Source: Planctomycetota bacterium
GTDB lineage: Bacteria > Planctomycetota > B15-G4
NCBI GenBank assembly: GCA_021604805.1
Contig: BQJR01000003.1
Coordinates: forward strand, 248,001 to 312,000
Length of the DNA stretch: 64,000 bases
Reading direction: 5' to 3'
Below the pieces are notes generated by a model. The model was given only the letters and a program-made list of their open reading frames with translations, was not told the origin of the DNA and made no database searches. The position numbers and the translations under genes are program-made. Positions 24,948-33,397 of this stretch are shown piece by piece (positions within the stretch are counted from its first letter, which is position 1; each line of letters begins with the position of its first letter).

Positions 24948-26086
24948 GAACTTCCGGAAGTCGGGCCGGCAGAGCGTGGGAGGAAGACGGAAACCAATCG
25001 CCACCAGCCCCGAAGGATCGCGTTGAGCACCCGTTCGAGTCCAGCTTCCATCCCTCGTCGGTCGATCACGGGGCTGAAAGTGAGGGCGTCCGCGCCGAGC
25101 AGGCGCCGATCGCCCAGCCGACGCTGGCCCGCGAGCTGCCGCCGCAGGCGCAAAGCCCGCGGAACGTGGCGCAACAGGTCGATTCGACCCCGAATGTAGC
25201 CTCCCAGCACCCCGCGCGAGGCCGCGAAGACCAGCCACACGAGCGCGTAGACGCAGCGCCCGGGCCAGCTCAGGATCATCGCCCGCCAAGAGTAGTTCTT
25301 CAGCACGAGATAGGCGCGGTTGCGGGCGTGCAGGAAGGCGCGACGGTCGGGATAGGCGGCGGCGCCGGGGCGGAAAGAGAGGCCCTCGGTGCCCGTGTCG
25401 TGCAGCACGCGGGCGCGCGGCACGCGGCGCAGACGCAGGCCGCGGGCGCGCAGCCGGTAACTCAGGTCGTGGTCTTCGAAGAGGATGAAGAAGGCCTCGT
25501 CGTAGGCGCCGATGTCGAGCACGAGGCGGGCGTCGAGCAGCAGCGCCATGGAGATCACGGCGTCGACGTCGTTGGCGGGGCCAGCGTCGCCGTCCACACG
25601 CTGCAGGAGGTTGTCGAGGCACATCACGCCCACGTAGTGCATGCGGCCGCCGTCGTAGTGCACCACGGCGGGGTCGTTCGCGAGCACGGCGCGCGGCTGC
25701 ACGACCACGACCTCGGGGTCGGCTAACTCGGGCAGCAACTTCTCCAGCACGTCGGGCTCGACGAGCACGTCGCTGTCCACTTGGAACACCCAACGCGTGC
25801 GTGCTTCGGCGAGGCCACGGTTGCGCGCCACGCAGGGGCCGTCGTTGCTGTCCAGCGCCACGACACGCGGCGCGACGGGATGCGCGCGCGCGAGTTCGAG
25901 CGAACCGTCGGTGCTCGCGTTGTCGACCACGATGACTTCGGCGATCTCGCCGCGCAACGCCGCGAGGTGATCGAGACACGCGCCCAGGAAAGCCGCGCCG
26001 TTGTAGTTCACGACCGTGACCGTGACAGGCGTGGCGCCGATCGGCTCGGCCAACTCGCGCGACGCTCCCCCAGCCTGCGCGCTCAA
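24944..26086 (-). CDS. GT2 family glycosyltransferase, membrane-associated
   Basis: 380 residues. TTG at 26086 is the only start near the upstream stop (4-base gap) and follows a G-rich stretch. Motifs: TVTVVNYNGAAFLGACLDHL, VIVVDNASTDGSLELA, ARNRGLAEARTRWVFQVDSDV (D-x-D) and FILFEDHDLSYRLRARG. A hydrophobic segment (MILSWPGRCVYALVWLVFAASRG) near residue 290 probably binds the inner membrane. It likely extends the same glycan as its neighbours. Confidence 0.87.
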   Translation of the reverse strand: MSAQAGGASRELAEPIGATPVTVTVVNYNGAAFLGACLDHLAALRGEIAEVIVVDNASTDGSLELARAHPVAPRVVALDSNDGPCVARNRGLAEARTRWVFQVDSDVLVEPDVLEKLLPELADPEVVVVQPRAVLANDPAVVHYDGGRMHYVGVMCLDNLLQRVDGDAGPANDVDAVISMALLLDARLVLDIGAYDEAFFILFEDHDLSYRLRARGLRLRRVPRARVLHDTGTEGLSFRPGAAAYPDRRAFLHARNRAYLVLKNYSWRAMILSWPGRCVYALVWLVFAASRGVLGGYIRGRIDLLRHVPRALRLRRQLAGQRRLGDRRLLGADALTFSPVIDRRGMEAGLERVLNAILRGWWRLVSVFLPRSAGPTSGSS

Positions 26087-26090
26087 GGAG

Positions 26091-27029
26091 TCACACCCCC
26101 GGGAGACGGAAGTCGGGCGCGTGCACGACTTCGCGTCGCGCCAGGCAGTAGGGCAGGTTGAGCAGCGCGTTGAGCGAGGCCTTGATCACGATGCCGCGGG
26201 CTCCGGGCGTGTCGCGCATCGACTGGGCGAGGCCCACGGTGCCGGTGGCCTCGAGTTCGCCTTCGCGCTCGCTGCCGGTGGCGTCGGTGCGCACGGTGCT
26301 GTCGGCGCCGCCGCGCGACTTGCGCAACAAGCGCAGCGCCATGGCGAACACGTCGCTCCAACGGCAGTGCTTGAACGCGTAGATCCAGAAGTTGCGCACG
26401 TGGTAGTAGAGCGAGCGCTTGCCGGCCTTCATGCCGAAGGGCGTGCCGTGGTGGATGACCGCGTCGGGGATCTGAAGGATGCGGTAGCCGAGGCCGAGCA
26501 CGCGCGCCGAGAGCTCGCGCTCGTTGCCGTAGATGAACAGGCGCTCGTCGTACCAGCCGGCGCGCTCCATCACGTGGCGACGCGCGAGTGTTCCGCAGCC
26601 ACGGAAGGTCGACGCGTAGTAACGCCCGCGCTCGACCTCGGCCTGCTGGTAGCTCTCGGGCATGCCGGGCTCGATCACGCGGCTGCTCACCATGGCTGTG
26701 CTCGGCGGCTCGCTCAGCAGCGCGGCCTCGAGCGTGCCGAGCCAGTCGTGCGTGGCGACCACGTCGTCGTCCATGATCGCGATGGCGTCGCCGCGGGCGA
26801 GCTTGAAGCCGATGTTGAAGGTCTCGCAGGCGCCAGCTTGATCGTGGCTCATCACGAGCAAGCGGACATCCCGGTGTTCGCGTGCCATGCGCTTGGCCGT
26901 GTCGTCGCTGGAGGCGTTGTCCACCACGATGATCTCGTCGGGCGGACGACTGCCGGCCTTGAGCGCGGCCACGTTGGCGAGCACGTCGTCGCAGCGATTC
27001 CAGGTGGAGATGACGGCGGTGATCTTCAT
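26091..27029 (-). CDS. GT2 family glycosyltransferase
   Basis: 312 residues from ATG at 27029. Motifs: MKITAVISTWNRCDDVLANVAAL, IIVVDNASSDDTAKRM, DAIAIMDDDVVATHDWL (D-D-D metal-binding), GTLARRHVMERAGWYDERLFIYGNERELSARV. The N-E-R-E variant replaces the usual E-D-x-D catalytic stretch, so the catalytic base is probably the glutamate after NER. It is the first gene of the operon that ends at 21143, after a 186-base gap. Confidence 0.88.
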   Translation of the reverse strand: MKITAVISTWNRCDDVLANVAALKAGSRPPDEIIVVDNASSDDTAKRMAREHRDVRLLVMSHDQAGACETFNIGFKLARGDAIAIMDDDVVATHDWLGTLEAALLSEPPSTAMVSSRVIEPGMPESYQQAEVERGRYYASTFRGCGTLARRHVMERAGWYDERLFIYGNERELSARVLGLGYRILQIPDAVIHHGTPFGMKAGKRSLYYHVRNFWIYAFKHCRWSDVFAMALRLLRKSRGGADSTVRTDATGSEREGELEATGTVGLAQSMRDTPGARGIVIKASLNALLNLPYCLARREVVHAPDFRLPGV

Positions 27030-27186
27030 CGGGCAGGCAACGGCTGGAGATGCTGGGAGGCGGGCGACCTCGCGCGCAGACACGCGCGAGCGACGGAAGC
27101 GCGAAAGGATAACCCCTGTGCCGCGCGGAGCCTCGACCCGATGGCGAGCGCACCCGCTCAGCGCTCCGGCCACGCTTGCTTCGGGG

Positions 27187-27215
27187 CGCGCGGACCTGCG
27201 TCCGAAGGCGCGCGC
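27187..27215 (-). terminator. GC-rich hairpin directly after a PIG-L gene
   Basis: Immediately past the stop at 27216 (minus strand), GCGCGC and GGAC arms pair around a CTGC loop with a GAAG bulge. It may end or attenuate the upstream glycan operon. No T-run follows, so intrinsic termination is uncertain. Confidence 0.35.
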
Positions 27216-27938
27216 TCAGTCGGGGCGCGACAGCCCCAGCTCGCCGGCCAGCTCGTGCAACCTGCGCAGCACGTCGGGAATCTGCTCCGGGCGCAGGCGC
27301 AGGTAGGCCTCGGCGTGCGTGACGGTGGGCAGGTCCACGTTCGCCGTGCGCGCGCGGTTGCGCGCCGCCACCTTCTCCACGATGTCGATGGCGCCGATCT
27401 GGCTGGCGAAGCGTTCCAGCGCCGAACGCTTGAGTGCTGCCACGGCCGTGATGTCGAGCAGGAAGCTCGCCATCGACTCCGTGTTCACTTCGTAGAGCAG
27501 CAGCGCCTCGGGGGCCTGCCCCATGAGCGCGTGGCCGAGCGCGACCAAGCTGGCCACGTGGTCGGGATGCATCTCGAAGGGCGAGGGCGCGTAGATCACG
27601 CGCGGCTCGATGCGCTCCACGAGTTCAGCGAGACGCCGCGAGAGGCGCGCGTCACCGGCCACGGAACCGTCGGGGGCGCCGAGGCAACTGAGCTGCGTGT
27701 CGCCCAGCAAGCGCGCGGCGGCGCGCGACTCGGCCAGGCGTTCGTCGGCGTCGCCTGCGGCCTCGCCACCGGTGACCAAGGCCACGTGCACGGCGTCGCC
27801 TCGCTGACAGTGCAAGGCGAGCGCGCCGCCGCAACCGATGATCTCGTCGTCGGGGTGCGGCGCGACCACGAGCACTTGTCCGGCTGGCAGGTGTTCCACT
27901 CCGTACAGCGGCGGGAAGCTTTGAGCAGGCGAGTTCAC
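27216..27938 (-). CDS. PIG-L family N-acetyl-sugar deacetylase
   Basis: 240 residues, GTG start at 27938 overlapping the GT4 stop as GTGA. The zinc site shows as VVAPHPDDEIIGCGG (H-x-D-D) and PFEMHPDHVASL (H-x-x-H). This LmbE/PIG-L fold removes the acetyl group from N-acetylglucosamine on lipid, thiol or glycan carriers. The context next to a GT4 and before GT2 genes points to glycan editing. The C-terminal half is longer than the minimal domain and contains a helical region (ERFASQIGAIDIVEKVAARNR) of unknown role. Confidence 0.9.
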   Translation of the reverse strand: MNSPAQSFPPLYGVEHLPAGQVLVVAPHPDDEIIGCGGALALHCQRGDAVHVALVTGGEAAGDADERLAESRAAARLLGDTQLSCLGAPDGSVAGDARLSRRLAELVERIEPRVIYAPSPFEMHPDHVASLVALGHALMGQAPEALLLYEVNTESMASFLLDITAVAALKRSALERFASQIGAIDIVEKVAARNRARTANVDLPTVTHAEAYLRLRPEQIPDVLRRLHELAGELGLSRPD

Positions 27939-29341
27939 GGTGCGGGACTCCGCTGCAGGGCGCGGGCGTAGAGCGCCGCCATGGCGTCGGCGTGCTTGGC
28001 GGGCGTGATCAGGTCGAGCAAGGCCGACGCGCGCCAGCTCGCAAGGGTGGACGCATCGTTGGCGAGCTCCACGAGCTTCGCCGCCCAGGCCGACGGATCG
28101 CCCGCGGGCAGCGCCGCGCCCGCCGCGCCGAGCGACTCGGGCAGCGCGCCGCGATCGGAACACAACACGGGCAGGCCCAAGGCGCGCGCCTCCGCCACGA
28201 CCAGTCCAAAGGTCTCTTCGGCGCGACTCGGGAAGGCCGCCACGTCGATGTGTTCGGCCACGGCGCGCAGGTCTTCGGGTTGGAAGGCGCCGGCGAAACT
28301 CACGTCGAGCCCTTCGGCGGCGTCGAGCAGTTCACCGGCGTGGTCGGCGTCGACAGGTTCACCGAGGATCAGCAACGCCAAGCGCGGGTCGTTGGCCTGA
28401 CGCAGCGCCGCGAGCAGGTCGAGCACGCCCTTGGCCGGTGCGAGGTGTCCCCAGGTGCCGATCACCAAGCGCCCGTCGGCGCGCGAACGCTCGGGCGGAC
28501 GCGGCCCGGCCACGCCCGCGACGGCGTGCGGCAACACGTGCAGGCGCGCATCGTCGATCAATCCGGAGGCGAGCCAGTTGCGACGCACGCTCTCGCTGGG
28601 CACCACGGCCAAGGCCGGCGCCTGCAGCTCGGCGCGCGTGATCTCCGTCTTGGCCGCGAGCTCGTGCTCGAGTTGTTCGGCGCCGGCGGGGAAGTCGGGC
28701 AGCACGCAAGCGTGACAGCGCGCGCGCGGCACGGGCAGCTGCGGCGCGCAGGCCTCGCCGTCGGGACGCACCAGGAAGTGTCGCGCGCACAAGGCCGTGT
28801 AGTCGTGCAGGCTCGACACCACGGTGTGCCCGGCCGCCGCGACGCGCGCCCCGAGGTCGCCGCTCAAGTTGAGCGTGTGGTGCAGGTGCACGATGTCGGG
28901 CGCTTCGGCGGCGAGCATCTCGAGGATCACCTCGGTCACGCGCGGTTGGCGCGCATCGACCGAGTAGTTCTCGTCGGGGCGACGACGCAGGCGACACACG
29001 AGCACGTGCTCCACCGCGGACACGTCCACGCGACCTTTCGGGTCACGCTCGTCGCTGCCGGCGATCACGACCACGCGATCACCGCGCGCGTGTTGCGCTT
29101 CGGCGAGCGTCTCGACGCAGGCCTCGGTCCCGCCGCGGAACTCGGGCGGGTAATGATGCACGAGGTGCACGACCTTGAAGGCGCGCTCGGTGTCGCCCGC
29201 GGCGCCCCCGCTCGTGTCGGTGCGCGGCGCGCCTGCGCGAGCGTCCTCGCCTGCGCGAGTGTCATCGCCTGCGCGAGCGCCCTCGCCTGCGCGAGCGCCC
29301 TCGCCCGCGCCGTCGCGCGCCTCCGGGCTGTCCGCGCTCAC
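27935..29341 (-). CDS. GT4 family glycosyltransferase with variable Ala-Gly-Arg N-terminal linker
   Basis: 468 residues from GTG at 29341 (GTGA overlap with the next PIG-L gene upstream). The first ~50 residues are a low-complexity linker of G-E-G-A-R-A units encoded by four tandem 18-bp repeats. The GT-B fold starts at FKVVHLVHHYPPEFRGGTEACVETLA. C-lobe: LVIGTWGHLAPAKGVLDLLAAL and FPSRAEETFGLVVAEARALGLPVLCSDRGALPE. The cysteine cluster is C-x12-C-x10-C-x2-C after SLHDYTALC. It is sandwiched between two PIG-L deacetylases by four-base overlaps, so transfer and deacetylation probably act on the same product. Confidence 0.89.
   Translation of the reverse strand: MSADSPEARDGAGEGARAGEGARAGDDTRAGEDARAGAPRTDTSGGAAGDTERAFKVVHLVHHYPPEFRGGTEACVETLAEAQHARGDRVVVIAGSDERDPKGRVDVSAVEHVLVCRLRRRPDENYSVDARQPRVTEVILEMLAAEAPDIVHLHHTLNLSGDLGARVAAAGHTVVSSLHDYTALCARHFLVRPDGEACAPQLPVPRARCHACVLPDFPAGAEQLEHELAAKTEITRAELQAPALAVVPSESVRRNWLASGLIDDARLHVLPHAVAGVAGPRPPERSRADGRLVIGTWGHLAPAKGVLDLLAALRQANDPRLALLILGEPVDADHAGELLDAAEGLDVSFAGAFQPEDLRAVAEHIDVAAFPSRAEETFGLVVAEARALGLPVLCSDRGALPESLGAAGAALPAGDPSAWAAKLVELANDASTLASWRASALLDLITPAKHADAMAALYARALQRSPAP
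29231..29302 (-). repeat. Four tandem 18-bp repeats in the GT4 linker
   Basis: Units begin at 29231, 29249, 29267 and 29285, each GCCTGCGCGAGYGYCMTC on the + strand. They encode six-residue steps (G-E-G-A-R-A and variants) in frame. Units three and four are identical, which suggests recent expansion by slippage. Confidence 0.8.
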
Positions 29342-30045
29342 GACAGTTCCTTGAAGGCTTCGGCGCGCCAACTGCCGTCGGCGGGCGCGTCGGGCAACAG
29401 GATCGCGCGGTAGCGGTTCATGCCTTCGACGGCGCCGCGCAGGTCGGTGTGCTCGAGTTGACTCACGTAGCAGTCGACGGCGGCGAGCTTGCGCGCGTAC
29501 ACCGCCGTGACGTCGACCACGAGGTCGGCCACGAGCGGGCTCCAGACTTCGTAACCCAAGACGCGCGGGGTCTGCGCCGCGCGCTTCGCCGCGCGCTCGA
29601 TGGCCAAGGCCACGAAGTGATGATCGCTGTGCTGCTCACCTGCGTGCGGCGCGTAGACCAAGGCCGGCCGCAACTCGTCGAGCAGCGCCACCAAGCGTTC
29701 CACGACAGCGTGCAGGTCGGCTTGCGTGACGACCATCGAGTCGGGCAAGCCCCAGAACGAGGTCGACGCCAACCCGAGCTGCTGCGCCGCCGCCTCGGCC
29801 TCGGCGCGTCGCGTGGCGATGTAGGCCTGCGGGTCCGCCGCTCCCCCCGGCGCGCCGTGCACCCCCGACGTGAGGAACACGGCGTGCACCGCGTGACCGG
29901 CCTCGGCGTGCAAGGCGAGCGTGGCGCCGCAACCCAGCGACTCGTCGTCGGGGTGCGGCGCGAGCACGAGCACCGGCGAATCACCGGGCAGGCCCTCGAC
30001 GACCCGCGGAGCTGCCGGCGGCGAGAGCGGTGCGGAGTCGCTCAC
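29338..30045 (-). CDS. PIG-L family deacetylase
   Basis: 235 residues from GTG at 30045, 7 bases after the nhaA stop. The zinc site is VLAPHPDDESLGCGA and AGEQHSDHHFVALA. It differs from the PIG-L protein at 27216-27938 throughout, so this is not a recent duplicate, and two substrates are likely. The GT4 between the two deacetylases and the acetyltransferase three genes upstream suggest an amino sugar that is deacetylated and perhaps re-acylated. Confidence 0.9.
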   Translation of the reverse strand: MSDSAPLSPPAAPRVVEGLPGDSPVLVLAPHPDDESLGCGATLALHAEAGHAVHAVFLTSGVHGAPGGAADPQAYIATRRAEAEAAAQQLGLASTSFWGLPDSMVVTQADLHAVVERLVALLDELRPALVYAPHAGEQHSDHHFVALAIERAAKRAAQTPRVLGYEVWSPLVADLVVDVTAVYARKLAAVDCYVSQLEHTDLRGAVEGMNRYRAILLPDAPADGSWRAEAFKELS

Positions 30046-30052
30046 CGGCTCG

Positions 30053-31294
30053 TCAGTGCTCCACTTTCTTGATGCGCAACACGCGACCGAGCACGATCGC
30101 GAGCACGAAGATGCCGCCGCTGAACAGCGCGCCCATCTTGGCTTCACCCTGCATGATCGCCGTGGCCGGATCCGACGACGGATAGGCCTCGCCCGAGACG
30201 AACAAGGCCACCGTGAGACCCAGGCCCGCGATCAAGCCGGCCATCACGAGCGTCTTGAAGTTCATGCCCTCGGGCAGCGGGAAGCCGAGCTTCGCGCCCA
30301 CGAAGGAGAAGGCCGTGATGCCCAGCGTCTTCCCGACCACCAGCGACGCCAGGATGATCCAGGTGAGCGAACCCATGTTCGCGAACTCCACGCCCGCGTT
30401 GGCGAAGGCGAACAAGAACAAGCCGTAGTCCACCGGGGTCTTGAGCGTGTGCTCGAAGCGCTCCAGCGGCGTGTCGTGCGCGTGGGTGTCGACGAGCGCG
30501 CCGGAGGCGTCGTCTTCCTCACTGATCAGACCTGAAGTCGGACGCGTGGCGGGCAAGAAGGGCACGATGAACACGAGCGCGAGCGCCGGGTGCAGGTAGG
30601 CCGTGAGCAGACCGAACCAAGCGAGGCCGCCGCCGAGCAGGATGTAGGGCACCCAGTTGCGCACGTTCGCGAGACGCAGGCCGAGCGCCACGCCCATGCC
30701 GCCGAGCGTCCACAGCAGGTTCGTGATCTCGACCGGGTGCGCCGGGTCGGGATAGGCCACGGCGATGATGCCGAGCCCGATGGCGTCGTCGGCCACAGCG
30801 AGCAACAACAGGAAGTTGACGGCCGAGTGTCGCGCTCCGAACACGAGCCGCGCCACGAGCCAAGCCAGCGCGATGTCGGTGGCGGTCGGCACGCCCCAGC
30901 CGTTCGCGACGGCGGCGTAGTCGGCCTCACCGCCGTGGAAGACCATGACCAATCCGAGGAACACTCCCACCGGACCGAGCACGCCGCCGAGCGTGCCCAG
31001 CAGCGGATTGATCGCCTTGCTCGGCGGGTTCAGCGAGCCGCCGGGCAGGATGGCGTCGGTGATCTCCTTCGCCGCGATGCCGAAGAACAACACCATGAAG
31101 ATGTCGTTCACCAGGAAGTGCAGGCTCAGCTCGTGACCCATGAACTTGAGCTCGCCGAACAGATTGGCGTGCACCAAATGGTGGTAGTCATCGTGGTAGA
31201 GATTCGCGGCGGCGAGCGCGGCGAACACACCGAAGATGAGTGGCAGCGAGTAGTCCTGGATGGCGGCCAGGATGCCCGTCTTCTTTGAGGTCAC
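30053..31294 (-). CDS. nhaA: Na+/H+ antiporter NhaA
   Basis: 413 residues from GTG at 31294 with GGAG 6 bases upstream. About 11-12 membrane spans are visible. The signature GWGVPTATDIALAWLV holds the Thr-Ala-Thr-Asp of the crossing helix (Asp140), and VADDAIGLG holds the twin aspartates (169, 170) that bind Na+ and H+ in the E. coli enzyme. It exchanges protons for sodium across the inner membrane. Unusually, it sits inside the surface-glycan operon, 7 bases before a PIG-L gene and 55 bases after the acetyltransferase. Confidence 0.94.
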   Translation of the reverse strand: MTSKKTGILAAIQDYSLPLIFGVFAALAAANLYHDDYHHLVHANLFGELKFMGHELSLHFLVNDIFMVLFFGIAAKEITDAILPGGSLNPPSKAINPLLGTLGGVLGPVGVFLGLVMVFHGGEADYAAVANGWGVPTATDIALAWLVARLVFGARHSAVNFLLLLAVADDAIGLGIIAVAYPDPAHPVEITNLLWTLGGMGVALGLRLANVRNWVPYILLGGGLAWFGLLTAYLHPALALVFIVPFLPATRPTSGLISEEDDASGALVDTHAHDTPLERFEHTLKTPVDYGLFLFAFANAGVEFANMGSLTWIILASLVVGKTLGITAFSFVGAKLGFPLPEGMNFKTLVMAGLIAGLGLTVALFVSGEAYPSSDPATAIMQGEAKMGALFSGGIFVLAIVLGRVLRIKKVEH

Positions 31295-31349
31295 TTCGGT
31301 CTCCGGCCTCGTCGGGGCGACCTGCTCGGGTGCCCGGCGACGGCAGTGG

Positions 31350-32375
31350 TCAGTAGATGTCCGAATCGCCCATCGTAAGGATCCAGTGCGCCTTGGCCCA
31401 CTCGAACTCGAAGTGCTCGCTGAAGTCCATGATGCAGAGATTGAAGGGCGACGGCTCTTCGCCGAAGCCCAGCTCCAGCAAGCTCGCGCGGTGCGGCATG
31501 CCCGGCGTGGCCCAGGTCTCGAGGTGACGGCCGCCGGCTTGCAGCGCGAGCCCACCCACCGCCGCGATCAGGCCTGCGAGCAGAGCGGGGTCGCTGCCCG
31601 CGCCGATCCAGTCGACCAGCGGGACGATCGGTTGGCCCATCCAGCCCAGGCGGAAGACCATGGCGGCTGCGGGGCGGCCGTGCCGGCGGGCGAGCAGGCA
31701 GCGGTAGTCGACGCCGGGCCAGTCGCGGTAGCGCCAGGCGAGGTGGGCGGCGTCTTTCCAGGCGGCCAGCGGGGTCTCGGGGAGGTGTTCGAGGTAGAGC
31801 GCCTCGAGCAGGGCGAGGTCGTCGTCGCTGCCGCCGAGCTCCACCACTTCGACGCCTTCGGCGCGCGCGGCCAGGTCGTCGATCCAGGCTTCGTCGGCGA
31901 GCTTCACTTGGCGCATGAGCGGACAGTGCACCGGCTTGTAGCCGATGATGCGCGTGCCCACGGGGAAGGCCTTCTCGTTCGGCAGCCCGAACATGTACTC
32001 GTTGGTGTACTCGGGGTGCGTGTTGCCGAAGACCTCCACGTAGCGCTTGGCGATCGTGACGAACACGCTGTTGCGACGCAGCGAACCGCGCCACTCGGGA
32101 GCCACGCAGGTGTCGACGGCTTGCGCGCAGCGCAGGCGCTGTCCCTTCACGTTGCAGTGCGTGGGGATGGCCGAGTAGTTGGCGATGATCGCGCCGGTTT
32201 CATCCGTGGCGACCAGGATCTCGTGGCCGGCGGGATTGGCCTCGTAGATGTGCTTCCACACGTCCATCGTGCGTGGCACGTAGGCCGGGTTGCCCTCGGC
32301 GAACACGCGGTTGAAGAGCTCGAGGATGCCGACCTCGTCGCCGGGTTCGTAGAGCCGCACGTCGAAGCTGCTCAT
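31350..32375 (-). CDS. GNAT-like acyltransferase of the glycan cluster
   Basis: 341 residues from ATG at 32375 (ATGA overlap with a GT2). It begins VRLYEPGDEVGILELFNRVFAEGNP, a typical first helix of GNAT proteins in polysaccharide clusters, followed by EILVATDETGAIIANYSAIPTHCNVKG and AVDTCVAPEWRGSLRRNSVF, where QAVDTCVAPEWRG fits the acetyl-CoA binding region (Q/R-x-x-G/A). The second half (WRYRDWPGVDYRCLLARRHGRPAAAMVFRL) resembles a second GNAT fold. It probably acylates an amino sugar or peptide-like group; the acyl donor is not deducible. Confidence 0.75.
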   Translation of the reverse strand: MSSFDVRLYEPGDEVGILELFNRVFAEGNPAYVPRTMDVWKHIYEANPAGHEILVATDETGAIIANYSAIPTHCNVKGQRLRCAQAVDTCVAPEWRGSLRRNSVFVTIAKRYVEVFGNTHPEYTNEYMFGLPNEKAFPVGTRIIGYKPVHCPLMRQVKLADEAWIDDLAARAEGVEVVELGGSDDDLALLEALYLEHLPETPLAAWKDAAHLAWRYRDWPGVDYRCLLARRHGRPAAAMVFRLGWMGQPIVPLVDWIGAGSDPALLAGLIAAVGGLALQAGGRHLETWATPGMPHRASLLELGFGEEPSPFNLCIMDFSEHFEFEWAKAHWILTMGDSDIY

Positions 32376-33397
32376 GCCGTCCAGATCTCCTTCACGATCT
32401 GCCACACGCGATCGCTCGCCTCCTTCGGCGCGCCGCTGCGACGCAGCTTGCGGGCCTCCTCCCATCCGCGCAAGCTCGACATCAGGCGACACAACAGGGT
32501 GCCGCGCCAGCCGAAGGTCTTGCGGAAGTACGCCAGACGGTTGCGGTGCCACTCGCGCCCCATCTCGTGGAAGCGCGACGTGCTCTTGCCTTCGTGATGC
32601 AGGATGCGCGCCTCGGCCAGGTAGCGGATCTTCAGCCCGCGTTCGCTGATCCTGCGGCACAAGTCGACGTCGTTGAAGAACAACCAGAGGCGCTCGTCGA
32701 AGCCACCGAGTGACTCCCAGAGTTCGCGCGAGAGCAAGAAGGCCGCCGCCGGAGGTTGGTCGACGTCGCGGCTGTGCTCGTGATCGAAGTCGGCCATGAA
32801 GTAGCGCGGCAAGGTCTTGTTGTTCGGGAACCAGCGCTCGAAGTAGGTGTCGAAGAAGAACGCCACGCCGAGCGTGGGGAAGGTCTTGCAGGAGCGCTGC
32901 ACGGTGCCGTCGGCGTGGTGCAGCAGCGGGGCCACACCGCCGTGCTCGGGATGCTCCGCGAGGAAGTCGCGCAACATCGGCAACACGCCGGGCGGCACTT
33001 CGGTGTCGGAGTTGAGCAGCATGAGCAGCGGCGCGGTGGCCAGCTCGGCGCCCAGGTTGTTGCCGCGCGCGTAACCGTCGTTGACGGGGTTGCGCAGCAG
33101 CTCGGCCCACGGGAACTCGGCCGCCACCATGTCGGCGCTGCCGTCTTCGCTGGCGTTGTCGACCACGATGATCTGCAGCGGCAACTCGCCACGCACGGCG
33201 TCGAGCGAAGCCAAGCAGTCACGCAACAGGTCTTGCGTGTTCCAGCTGAGCACCACGATCGACATCTCGGGCGACACGTTCGGCTCAGCCGGCGCAGGCT
33301 TGCTGGCCTGCTCAGCTGGCCCCTTCGTGGCCGCAGGCTGAGCACCGCCGCGCGCCTCGTTTGCGGAGGGCGCCTTGTCGGGCGCCCCGGAACTCAC
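32372..33397 (-). CDS. GT2 family glycosyltransferase
   Basis: 341 residues, GTG at 33397 in a GTGA overlap. An alanine/proline-rich N-terminal tail of ~43 residues precedes the catalytic domain: MSIVVLSWNTQDLLRDCLASL, IIVVDNASEDGSADMV, NDGYARGNNLGAELA, LMLLNSDTEVPPG and GGFDERLWLFFNDVDLCRRISERG. The GT2 subfamily is the O-antigen rhamnosyl- or galactosyltransferase type (WbbL-like). It is translationally coupled to the acyltransferase gene and to a second GT2. Confidence 0.9.
   Translation of the reverse strand: MSSGAPDKAPSANEARGGAQPAATKGPAEQASKPAPAEPNVSPEMSIVVLSWNTQDLLRDCLASLDAVRGELPLQIIVVDNASEDGSADMVAAEFPWAELLRNPVNDGYARGNNLGAELATAPLLMLLNSDTEVPPGVLPMLRDFLAEHPEHGGVAPLLHHADGTVQRSCKTFPTLGVAFFFDTYFERWFPNNKTLPRYFMADFDHEHSRDVDQPPAAAFLLSRELWESLGGFDERLWLFFNDVDLCRRISERGLKIRYLAEARILHHEGKSTSRFHEMGREWHRNRLAYFRKTFGWRGTLLCRLMSSLRGWEEARKLRRSGAPKEASDRVWQIVKEIWTA

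Noticed and set aside
29231..29302. Repeats that could suggest a CRISPR array
   Set aside because: The 18-bp units are directly adjacent without spacers and lie in frame inside a coding region.
27216..30045. Bacillithiol or mycothiol synthesis (GT4 plus PIG-L pair, like BshA/BshB)
   Set aside because: The GT4 is of the four-cysteine type of this cluster rather than a BshA/MshA form, there are two PIG-L genes, no BshC or MshC, and the setting is a glycan export operon.
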